From contig JAEWZG010000125.1 of the NCBI GenBank assembly GCA_023395435.1, positions 1-9,059 on the forward strand: a stretch of 9,059 nucleotides of DNA. Reading direction: 5' to 3'. The notes under the pieces were generated by a model. The model was given only the letters and a program-made list of their open reading frames with translations, ran no database searches and had not been told where the DNA came from. Within the stretch, counting starts at the first letter, position 1. Every line of letters begins with the position of its first letter. Source of the DNA: Bacillota bacterium. GTDB lineage: Bacteria; Bacillota; Clostridia; Oscillospirales; Ruminococcaceae. Below are positions 1-5,239 of this stretch, piece by piece. The position numbers and the translations under genes are program-made.

Positions 1-1
1 T

Positions 2-82
2 TCAAGGGTAGCAAGTAACAAGCTTTTGCAAGTGTCAGACCGTAATGCCATAGCAATGGCTGCCAGTAACGGAGCCTTATAG
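2..82 (+). CDS. C-terminal fragment of an unidentified protein (5' truncated by window edge)
   Basis: Of the three plus-strand frames only this one is open from the window edge; it ends in TAG at 80-82, and the other two hit stops within 20 bases. It encodes 26 residues, beginning SRVASNKLLQ and ending AMAASNGAL. The segment is rich in Ala, Ser and Asn and reads like the end of an ordinary soluble protein. A hairpin terminator with a plus-strand T-run starts 15 bp after the stop, which is where a real gene end would have one; this is the main support. I do not recognise the family and assign no function. The gene converges on hydF. Confidence 0.55.
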   Translation, partial: SRVASNKLLQVSDRNAIAMAASNGAL

Positions 83-97
83 GCGACAAAAGAAATA

Positions 98-122
98 CCA
101 CCGGCTAAGCCGGTGGATTTTT
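98..122. terminator. Bidirectional intrinsic terminator between the plus-strand fragment and hydF
   Basis: A perfect 8-bp GC-rich stem (98-105 with 109-116) encloses a three-base TAA loop. On the plus strand it is followed by A and five Ts (118-122), serving the gene fragment ending at 82. On the minus strand the sequence after the stem is moderately T-rich (positions 96 down to 85), so it probably also ends the hydrogenase maturation operon, whose last stop codon is 8 bp away. Confidence 0.8.
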
Positions 123-124
123 AT

Positions 125-1309
125 TTAGTAGCATACTCTTTCAAGCATTTTATTCATATAAGCAATAGCGACACCAAAGTTCGTCATTGGAACCCCAGCA
201 TTTTCAAACATCTTCTGCTTTTCAAGCATAGCTTTCCTATTAAGCATACAACCACCACAATGAATTGCAAGTTTGTATTCTGATAGATTTTCAGGAGAAA
301 CTGGCCCTGAAATAACTTTAACATCAATATTCTTTCCAGTATATTTTTTCAATAGCATTGGAATTTTAATTCTTGCAATATCGCCATCAAGCGGATGATG
401 AGAGCAGCTTTCAAGAATTACTACCTTATCATTATCTTCCAACATATCAATGGTGCTTGCTCCTTTTTTAAGTAAATCCATATCTGCTTTTATTTTTGCC
501 ATAAGCAATGAAAATGATGTCAGCGGAATATCTTTTGGTATTGTATCGTTGACTAACTTAAAAATCTGTGAGTCTGTCACTACAAGAGCGGGCTTTATTT
601 TTATACTTTCGAACGCTTTTTCTATATTCTGTGATGTAACTGTCATTACCATACAACCATTATCTAGCAAATCACGTGTTACCTGAACTTCAGGGAGAAT
701 TAATCTTCCCTTAGGTGCCTGAATATCCTGAGGAGCAGTTAATATTACTAAATCGCCAGGCTTGACTAAATCACCAGTCAAAACAGGGTCTTCCACCTTA
801 TCCTTTAATAGACTGATTAACTTTTCTTTAACTGGAGTAATCTCATCCTTTTCTAAATCTATAAAAATCTTATCAAACTCAATGTCATTATAGCTATTTT
901 TATTAACATTCTTACCAAAAGTATTGATAACAGCAAAAGCAGGTATATTCTTTTCTTTTATAATATCATAGTATTTAAGTTCTTTTTTTATATTTGAAGT
1001 CTTAGCAGAAACCACAAGTATAATAGCATCACAAGATGATAACTGCTGAAGGGATTTCTCCATTCTGATTTCACCAAGCTCTGAACTATCATCAAGTCCA
1101 GCTGTATCAATAAAAACAACAGGACCAAGCGGAATAATTTCCATTGGTTTGAATACTGGATCTGTTGTTGTTCCAGCAACAGGTGAAGTAATAGAAATAT
1201 TCTGACCTGAAACAGCATTAATTAGCGTAGATTTTCCTGCATTTGTTCCACCAAAAACACCAATGTGCAATCTTAAGGCTTTTGGTGTCTGATTTATTTC
1301 TGATACCAT
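125..1309 (-). CDS. hydF: [FeFe]-hydrogenase H-cluster maturation GTPase HydF
   Basis: HydF is the GTPase and scaffold that holds the [2Fe] subcluster precursor and delivers it to apo-HydA in the cytoplasm. The 394 residues match the family length. Visible features: P-loop GGTNAGKS (20-27), G2 TTTD (47-50), G3 DTAG (68-71), then dimerisation and cluster domains. The C-terminal cluster-binding pattern CxH-x46-CxxC is intact (C302, H304, C351, C354), followed by the conserved AGVPMTNFGVAIAY segment. The odd point is G4: where NKxD is expected after a beta strand (AFAVI) the protein has N129-T-F-G132, and no G5 SA(K) motif is evident, so guanine recognition may be weakened. The start is set by AGGAGG at 1317-1322, 7 bp upstream. 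It is the last gene of the operon, 18 bp after hydG. The family call is secure; normal GTP use is uncertain. Confidence 0.96.
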   Translation of the reverse strand: MVSEINQTPKALRLHIGVFGGTNAGKSTLINAVSGQNISITSPVAGTTTDPVFKPMEIIPLGPVVFIDTAGLDDSSELGEIRMEKSLQQLSSCDAIILVVSAKTSNIKKELKYYDIIKEKNIPAFAVINTFGKNVNKNSYNDIEFDKIFIDLEKDEITPVKEKLISLLKDKVEDPVLTGDLVKPGDLVILTAPQDIQAPKGRLILPEVQVTRDLLDNGCMVMTVTSQNIEKAFESIKIKPALVVTDSQIFKLVNDTIPKDIPLTSFSLLMAKIKADMDLLKKGASTIDMLEDNDKVVILESCSHHPLDGDIARIKIPMLLKKYTGKNIDVKVISGPVSPENLSEYKLAIHCGGCMLNRKAMLEKQKMFENAGVPMTNFGVAIAYMNKMLERVCY

Positions 1310-1327
1310 TGAGATTCCTCCTAAATA

Positions 1328-2743
1328 CTAAAATCTAAAATCACGCTGACCTTCTTGGATAAGTTTAAGATATTCATTTGCCTTTTCCTTACGTACAGGA
1401 TTATCAATATGCTCAAGTTCAGCTTTTATAAGTTTGTTTGTACTTTCCTTAAATTTATCATCGCCGTAATCAATTGCATATTCAGATAAAGTAAGCAATG
1501 CATTAGGAAGGCAAGTATTATGAATCTGACCAGATTTTGCGAGAGGCATAAATCTGTCACCTGTTCTGCCCTGTCTATAGCAAGCTGTGCAGAAGGAAGG
1601 AATATATCCGATATCAACAAGCCATTGCATTACTTCTGCTAATGGTCTTGTGTCATTAACATCAAACTGTGAAGTCGTGTTGTCTCTTTCTTCTTCACAA
1701 TAACCACCGACACTTGTTCTTGAACCACCACTTATCTGTGATATACCAATCTTCAAAGCCTTTTCACGAACAGCCTTTGATTCTCTTGTGGAAATTATCA
1801 TACCAGTGTATGGTACAGCAATTCTAATAATAGCAACAATCTTTTCAAAGATATCATCTGTAATACCATTTTTAAAGTCACTTGCGTCAATATCATCAGC
1901 CGCTCTAACACGAGGGACACTGATAGTATGAGGTCCGACACCATAAACTGTATCAAGATGTTCAGCGTGCATCATAAGGCCAACAAGCTCATATTTGTAT
2001 CTGTCGAGTCCGAAGAGAACACCAATACCTACATCATCAATGCCGCCTTCCATAGCTCTATCCATTGCCTCTGTATGATAGTCATAGTTGTGCTTTGGTC
2101 CTGTTGGATGAAGAACTTCATAAGCTTTCTTATTATAAGTTTCCTGGAACAGAATATATGTGCCAATTCCAGCTTCTTTTAGCTTTCTGTAATTCTCTAT
2201 TGTTGTAGCAGCAATATTTACATTAACACGTCTTATAGCACCATTCTTATGCTTAATGCTATAAATTGTCTTAATACTTTCAAGAACATATTCAATAGGG
2301 TTATTTATAGGGTCTTCGCCAGTTTCAAGAGCAAGACGCTTATGTCCCATATCCTGAAGAGCGATAACCTCCTGCTTTATTTCTTCCTGTGTAAGCTTTT
2401 TTCTTTGAATATGCATGTTTTTTGCATGATATGGGCAATAGACACATCCATTTATGCAATAATTAGAAAGATATAATGGTGCAAACAAAACTATTCGGTT
2501 TCCATAGATTCTTTGTTTGATATCATAAGCAATATCAAACATTTTTTTATTTAAGTCTTCCAAATCACATTCAAGAAGAAGTGCAGCTTCTCTATGAGTA
2601 ATGCCCTTTGCATCCTTTGCACGTTCAAGAATACTCTCAATTAATTCACGGTTTGTTTTATTTTCTTCCGCAAATTTCAATGACTCTTGAATTTCTTCAT
2701 CATTAATAAATTCTTCAGCATTTTTAGATCTTACATTATACAT
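1328..2743 (-). CDS. hydG: [FeFe]-hydrogenase H-cluster radical SAM maturase HydG (tyrosine lyase)
   Basis: HydG cleaves tyrosine by radical SAM chemistry to p-cresol and dehydroglycine, then converts the latter to CO and CN- and builds an Fe(CO)2(CN)-cysteine synthon for the H-cluster. The 471 residues are full length. The radical SAM cluster motif Cx3Cx2C is at C96, C100 and C103 (CINGCVYC). The C-terminal auxiliary cluster motif Cx2Cx22C is exact (C385, C388, C411, within SFCTACYRQGRTGDR). H272 in GPHTISVPR matches the conserved His region near the auxiliary cluster's extra iron. The thiamine-synthase-like (ThiH-related) barrel lies between. The start is supported by AAGGAG at 2752-2757, which overlaps the stop codon of the preceding regulator gene and suggests translational coupling. 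ThiH is excluded by the C-terminal CxxC-x22-C and by the hydF neighbour. Confidence 0.98.
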   Translation of the reverse strand: MYNVRSKNAEEFINDEEIQESLKFAEENKTNRELIESILERAKDAKGITHREAALLLECDLEDLNKKMFDIAYDIKQRIYGNRIVLFAPLYLSNYCINGCVYCPYHAKNMHIQRKKLTQEEIKQEVIALQDMGHKRLALETGEDPINNPIEYVLESIKTIYSIKHKNGAIRRVNVNIAATTIENYRKLKEAGIGTYILFQETYNKKAYEVLHPTGPKHNYDYHTEAMDRAMEGGIDDVGIGVLFGLDRYKYELVGLMMHAEHLDTVYGVGPHTISVPRVRAADDIDASDFKNGITDDIFEKIVAIIRIAVPYTGMIISTRESKAVREKALKIGISQISGGSRTSVGGYCEEERDNTTSQFDVNDTRPLAEVMQWLVDIGYIPSFCTACYRQGRTGDRFMPLAKSGQIHNTCLPNALLTLSEYAIDYGDDKFKESTNKLIKAELEHIDNPVRKEKANEYLKLIQEGQRDFRF

Positions 2744-2755
2744 TATCTTTTCTCC

Positions 2756-3001
2756 TTATTTTTTTGATATAGCTGATTTCACAGAAACGCCAGGAATTTT
2801 GCCTATTGCTCCAGTCAATGCACTAATTTCATCAGGATCAGCGTCAATAATCACTGAGATAACTGACACCCCACGTTCACGATAAGGTAATCCCAATCTA
2901 CCAATAATAATTGAACCATATTTATGAAGAACGCTGTTAACCTGTTCTACAGCCTCAGTATCTTCTATTATGATTCCTGCTACCGCAATTCTCTTGTTCA
3001 A
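2756..3001 (-). CDS. TM1266-family putative [FeFe]-hydrogenase system regulator (ACT-like small protein)
   Basis: From a TTG start this encodes 81 residues beginning MNKRIAVAGI, the usual size for this family, which has a ferredoxin/ACT-like fold resembling the NikR C-terminal domain and is found almost only beside hydrogenase maturation genes. Conserved features are the RIAVAGIIIED first strand, GSIIIGRLGLPYRERGVSVISV, and the PGVSVKS end. The TTG (2999-3001) is chosen because GGGGG at 3010-3014 lies 8 bp upstream. An in-frame ATG at 3050-3052 would translate the preceding terminator hairpin into a meaningless 17-residue extension and lacks its own ribosome binding site. The gene is first in the operon with hydG and hydF, with a 12-bp gap to hydG. 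No DNA-binding domain is visible, so a regulatory role comes from family naming and context; the ligand and partner are unknown. Confidence 0.88.
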   Translation of the reverse strand: MNKRIAVAGIIIEDTEAVEQVNSVLHKYGSIIIGRLGLPYRERGVSVISVIIDADPDEISALTGAIGKIPGVSVKSAISKK

Positions 3002-3007
3002 TATAAG

Positions 3008-3014
3008 CACCCCC
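3008..3014 (-). promoter_or_regulatory. Ribosome binding site abutting the attenuator U-tract, selecting a TTG start
   Basis: The minus strand carries GGGGG (3014-3010) followed by TG, 8 bp upstream of TTG at 3001-2999. It begins at the very next base after the terminator's second T-run (3019-3015). Termination would therefore cut the transcript just before the ribosome binding site. Confidence 0.7.
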
Positions 3015-3050
3015 AAAAACAAAAAGCCCTTTAACAAAATGTTAAAGGGC
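3015..3050 (-). terminator. Leader (attenuator) terminator of the hydrogenase maturation operon
   Basis: A perfect 11-bp stem (3040-3050 with 3026-3036 on the minus strand) has a TTT loop and is followed by TTTTTGTTTTT (3025-3015), an excellent intrinsic terminator. It lies downstream of its own promoter and directly before the first gene's ribosome binding site. It is not needed to end the rpsR operon, which already has its own terminator at 3153-3178. This position suggests regulated premature termination. Confidence 0.85.
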
Positions 3051-3110
3051 ATAATATCCTAATATAGAAATCCAACTGCTCAGAGTATCCTCACAGCCCG
3101 ATAACACTTT
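3041..3110 (-). promoter_or_regulatory. Candidate attenuation leader / riboswitch-like RNA upstream of the TM1266-hydG-hydF operon
   Basis: The segment at 3110-3096 can pair with the terminator's 5' arm and loop at 3050-3036: four G-C pairs (3096-3099 with 3047-3050), a 2x2 internal loop, then nine pairs including one G-U (3102-3110 with 3036-3044). This alternative helix and the terminator hairpin cannot coexist. The pairing closes a 45-nt core (3095-3051) that can hold a small GAG/CTC hairpin with a GATA loop (3092-3083) and a weaker ATAT/ATAT hairpin around 3067-3056. Together these resemble a helical junction of the kind used by riboswitch aptamers. I do not recognise it as TPP, purine, SAM, T-box, FMN, cobalamin or another class I know. 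What triggers the switch is unknown; a metabolite, metal, protein or RNA could act. The structures are hand-drawn, without energy calculation. Confidence 0.55.
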
Positions 3111-3115
3111 ACATA

Positions 3116-3144
3116 ATGATACCACTAATTTTCCCACTTGTCAA
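3116..3144 (-). promoter_or_regulatory. Sigma-A promoter for the hydrogenase maturation operon
   Basis: The minus strand reads TTGACA (3144-3139), a 17-bp spacer, and TATCAT (3121-3116). The -35 is a perfect match and the -10 matches five of six. Transcription would begin near 3109, giving a leader of about 107 nt before the TTG start. It lies just downstream of the rpsR terminator, so the operon is an independent unit. Confidence 0.75.
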
Positions 3145-3152
3145 TATAAATC

Positions 3153-3178
3153 AAAAAGCCCGAACATTGTTCAGGCTT
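3153..3178 (-). terminator. Intrinsic terminator of the rpsF-ssb-rpsR operon
   Basis: On the minus strand a 10-bp stem with one G-U pair (3178-3169 with 3165-3156) and a three-base loop is followed by a short T-run extending from the stem (3157-3153). It starts 11 bp after the rpsR stop codon. Confidence 0.8.
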
Positions 3179-3188
3179 AAAATTTTGA

Positions 3189-3437
3189 TTAGTCACTTAC
3201 ATAAGGAATCAAAGCAAGGTGACGAGCACGCTTAATAGCAATTGTCAACTCTCTCTGATGATATGCACATGTACCTGTTACACGACGTGGCAAAATCTTT
3301 GATCTTTCTGATAAACATTTTCTGAGCTTTGCAATATCTTTATAATCAATTTTTTCTGCTCTATCAACGCAGAACATACAAACCTTTTTACGAGCTCTTT
3401 TATTGTTTCTCTGAGGTCTTTCTCTATCCATAGCCAT
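3189..3437 (-). CDS. rpsR: 30S ribosomal protein S18 (zinc-binding C+ form)
   Basis: S18 binds S6 and helix 22 of 16S rRNA on the platform of the 30S subunit. The 82 residues fit the family. The core DYKDIAKLRKCLSERSK-ILPRR-VTGTC-HQREL-IAIKRARHLALIPY is diagnostic. Zinc ligands are present: C20-x2-C23 and C57-x2-H60, marking the zinc-containing paralogue type; C41 is an extra cysteine. The start is the ATG at 3435-3437, because AAAGGAGG (3453-3446) lies 8 bp upstream; the in-frame ATG at 3456-3458 precedes that ribosome binding site and would be a false N-terminal extension. It is the last gene of the rpsF-ssb-rpsR operon and is followed by a terminator. Confidence 0.97.
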   Translation of the reverse strand: MAMDRERPQRNNKRARKKVCMFCVDRAEKIDYKDIAKLRKCLSERSKILPRRVTGTCAYHQRELTIAIKRARHLALIPYVSD

Positions 3438-3445
3438 TATATAAT

Positions 3446-3453
3446 CCTCCTTT
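3446..3453 (-). promoter_or_regulatory. Ribosome binding site that sets the rpsR start
   Basis: AAAGGAGG on the minus strand sits 8 bp before the ATG at 3437-3435. It lies inside the longest open frame, so the upstream ATG at 3458 is rejected. Confidence 0.85.
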
Positions 3454-3480
3454 AACACATTTTAATCAGTCAGTTAATCT

Positions 3481-3945
3481 TTAAAAAGGAACTCCATCAT
3501 CGCTTAAAATTTCCTCAAAATCACTTATATCACCAATGCTGACCGTAGCATTTTGCTGATTTGAATTCTGAGCTGGTGAATTATTATAGTTAGATGAATA
3601 ATTAGAATTTGAATTTCCACCCTGCTTTGGTTCGCCAGTGAATGAAACACTATCAACATAAACTTCTGTTACGTAATGCTTCGTACCATTTTTATCATCA
3701 TATGTTCTTGTTCTAAGGTTACCTTCAAGAGCAATCATACGACCTTTTCCAAAATACTTGGAGATAAATTCAGCTTGTTGACGCCATGCCACACAAGTAA
3801 TAAAATCAGTTTGTCTTTCCTCACCCTGTTTGACAAAACCTCTGTCAACAGCAACTGAGAATTGCAGAACTGAAACACCACTTGGTGTTGATTTCAAATC
3901 CAATTCCTGTGTTATTCTACCCATTAAAATAACTCTGTTAAGCAT
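3481..3945 (-). CDS. ssb: Single-stranded DNA-binding protein SSB
   Basis: SSB coats single-stranded DNA during replication, repair and recombination and recruits partner enzymes through its C-terminal tip. The 154-residue protein has an N-terminal OB fold (about 1-105) with family landmarks MLNRVILMGRIT, SVLQFSVAVDR, ITCVAWRQQAEF and GRMIALEGNLRTRTYDDKNG. A disordered Asn/Gln/Ser-rich linker (about 108-138) follows, then the acidic tip ending DDGVPF, a variant of the usual DDDIPF. The start is supported by GAAGGA (3960-3955), 9 bp upstream. It lies between rpsF and rpsR, as in most Firmicutes, and is probably cotranscribed with them; the gap to rpsF is 22 bp. Confidence 0.97.
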   Translation of the reverse strand: MLNRVILMGRITQELDLKSTPSGVSVLQFSVAVDRGFVKQGEERQTDFITCVAWRQQAEFISKYFGKGRMIALEGNLRTRTYDDKNGTKHYVTEVYVDSVSFTGEPKQGGNSNSNYSSNYNNSPAQNSNQQNATVSIGDISDFEEILSDDGVPF

Positions 3946-3967
3946 AATTAATCGTCCTTCCCGTTGC

Positions 3968-4258
3968 TTACTTTACTGTGATAAGTGAACGAAGTACGCC
4001 ATCTGTAATCTTTAGAATACGATCAAGCTCTGCAGGGAAATCAGTCTTTGAAGTAAAATTGTAAAGCACATAATAACCCTCTGTTTCGTCCTCAATAGCA
4101 TAAGCAAGCTTTCTTTTTCCCCATTCATTAACGAGGTCAAGTGTACCGTTACTCTCGATTAACTCTGTAAACTTTGCAACAAGAGCTTTTACACCCTCTT
4201 CACCAAGCTTTGTGTTAAAGACCATAACAGCCTCATAGCTTTCATTAATTTTTGCCAT
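3968..4258 (-). CDS. rpsF: 30S ribosomal protein S6
   Basis: S6 pairs with S18 on the central domain of 16S rRNA in the 30S platform. The 96-residue protein has the family's beta-alpha-beta-beta-alpha-beta fold, with recognisable YEAVMVFNT near the start, the GTLDLVNEWGKRKLAY-IEDETEGYYVLYNF central segment, and a C-terminal ILRSLITVK-like strand (DGVLRSLITVK). It ends without an acidic Glu-rich tail. The start is preceded by AAGGAGGTG at about 8 bp. It is the first gene of the rpsF-ssb-rpsR operon, directly downstream of a perfect-consensus promoter and a leader of about 55 nt with a small hairpin that may carry S6:S18 feedback control. Confidence 0.97.
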   Translation of the reverse strand: MAKINESYEAVMVFNTKLGEEGVKALVAKFTELIESNGTLDLVNEWGKRKLAYAIEDETEGYYVLYNFTSKTDFPAELDRILKITDGVLRSLITVK

Positions 4259-4284
4259 TGTAAAAACACCTCCTTCTGGATTTC

Positions 4285-4306
4285 GCCCACAAATATAATT
4301 GTGAGC
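4285..4306 (-). promoter_or_regulatory. Leader hairpin upstream of rpsF (possible S6:S18 autoregulatory site)
   Basis: An 8-bp stem with one G-U pair (4306-4299 with 4292-4285) and a six-base AT loop occupies the short 5' leader of rpsF, just before its ribosome binding site. Many bacteria regulate this operon through an S6:S18-binding leader that mimics 16S helix 22. I could not identify that element's diagnostic CCG bulge here, so the assignment rests mainly on position. Confidence 0.3.
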
Positions 4307-4321
4307 AAGGATAACATTAAA

Positions 4322-4350
4322 ATTATATCAGAATGTATGTAGCTTGTCAA
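4322..4350 (-). promoter_or_regulatory. Perfect-consensus sigma-A promoter of the rpsF operon
   Basis: The minus strand has TTGACA (4350-4345), a 17-bp spacer, and TATAAT (4327-4322), exact in both hexamers and spacing. Transcription would start near 4315. The -35 begins 7 bp after the galU stop codon, with no terminator in between, so galU read-through into rpsF is also possible. Confidence 0.88.
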
Positions 4351-4356
4351 CAATAA

Positions 4357-5226
4357 TTATAATGTTTTTACAATATTTTTCAAGTATTTTCTAAACTCAT
4401 CTTTAACTTCAGGATGCTTTAATGCAACCTCTACCGTTGCCTGAAGTATTCCTAGCTTACTTCCCATATCATATCTAGTTCCTGTAAAATCAACGCCAAG
4501 CATTCCTTTTGTTTTTGCAAGAACCTTCATGGCGTCAGTAAGCTGTATTTCATTACCTGCCCCTGCAGGAGTATTTTCAAGGATCGAAAAAATCTCGGCT
4601 GGAAGCACACATCGTCCAAGAATAGAATAAAGTGAAAGAATTTCATTCTTTTTAGGTTTTTCAATCATATCAGTAACTGAAAAAATATTATCCTTAATCA
4701 ATGATGTATTTAAGGAACTGTATTTTAAAATTGCTTCTTCTGAAACCTTTTTCATACCAACAGTACCAAGCCCATATTCTTCATAAGCCCTGCAAAGCTG
4801 TCCACAAGCCGGATCCTCGCCAATTATTACATCATCACCATACAGAACTGCAAAGGGTTCATCACCTACAAAACTTTTTGCCTGGAGTATTGCGTGACCT
4901 AAACCATTCTGCTCCTGTTGACGTACAAATACTATGTTTGCCATTTTTGTTATATTAACTATATTTTTATATACATCAGGTTTTTTTGTTTCAAGCAGTC
5001 TTTTTTCTAGCTCTGGCGAACGGTCAAAATGATCCTCAACTGTAGTTTTACCACGACTAACAATAATAAGTATGTCTTCAATCCCACTGTTTACAGCTTC
5101 TTCAACTATATATTGAATTGCTGGTTTATCAACAATTGGTAACATTTCTTTTGGCATTGATTTGGTTGCAGGAAGCACTCTTGTTCCTAATCCTGCAGCA
5201 GGAATAACAGCCTTTTTAATCTTCAT
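4357..5226 (-). CDS. galU: UTP--glucose-1-phosphate uridylyltransferase (UDP-glucose pyrophosphorylase)
   Basis: The enzyme makes UDP-glucose from UTP and glucose-1-phosphate in the cytoplasm, feeding cell-surface polysaccharide and glycolipid synthesis and galactose metabolism. The 289 residues match bacterial GalU. Seen in order: the nucleotidyltransferase signature AAGLGTRVLPATKS (10-23) with PKEMLPIVDKPAIQYIVEEA next, RQQEQNGLGHAI, the metal-binding aspartate region YGDDV, the DMIEKPKKNE substrate lysine segment, GAGNEIQLTDAM, and GTRYDMGSKLGILQA near the C-terminus. These distinguish it from RfbA/RmlA and GlmU. The start has GAGGAAAT about 4-6 bp upstream, overlapping the end of the preceding gene (13-bp gap), so the two are likely cotranscribed from the promoter near 6216-6244. 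Confidence 0.96.
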   Translation of the reverse strand: MKIKKAVIPAAGLGTRVLPATKSMPKEMLPIVDKPAIQYIVEEAVNSGIEDILIIVSRGKTTVEDHFDRSPELEKRLLETKKPDVYKNIVNITKMANIVFVRQQEQNGLGHAILQAKSFVGDEPFAVLYGDDVIIGEDPACGQLCRAYEEYGLGTVGMKKVSEEAILKYSSLNTSLIKDNIFSVTDMIEKPKKNEILSLYSILGRCVLPAEIFSILENTPAGAGNEIQLTDAMKVLAKTKGMLGVDFTGTRYDMGSKLGILQATVEVALKHPEVKDEFRKYLKNIVKTL

Positions 5227-5239
5227 ATTATTTCCTCAT

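Noticed and set aside
2006..2475. Plus-strand open frames opposite hydG
   Set aside because: They are shadows of hydG codon bias, with hydrophobic but unstructured translations and no initiation signals.
3002..3052. N-terminal extension of the TM1266-like protein from the ATG at 3050-3052
   Set aside because: The extra 17 codons are simply the terminator hairpin and its T-run read as protein (MPFNILLKGFLFLG). There is no ribosome binding site before that ATG, whereas GGGGG precedes the TTG at 3001 and the family starts there.
3051..3110. A known riboswitch class in the hydrogenase leader (TPP, purine, SAM, T-box, cobalamin)
   Set aside because: None of the conserved blocks I know for these classes is present, for example no CTGAGA...ACCC...CTGAT TPP pattern and no T-box AGGGTGG. 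CTGAG occurs at 3083-3079 but without the TPP partner segments.
3438..3458. rpsR start at 3456-3458
   Set aside because: The codons after it encode the AAAGGAGG ribosome binding site itself; S18 starts at 3437.
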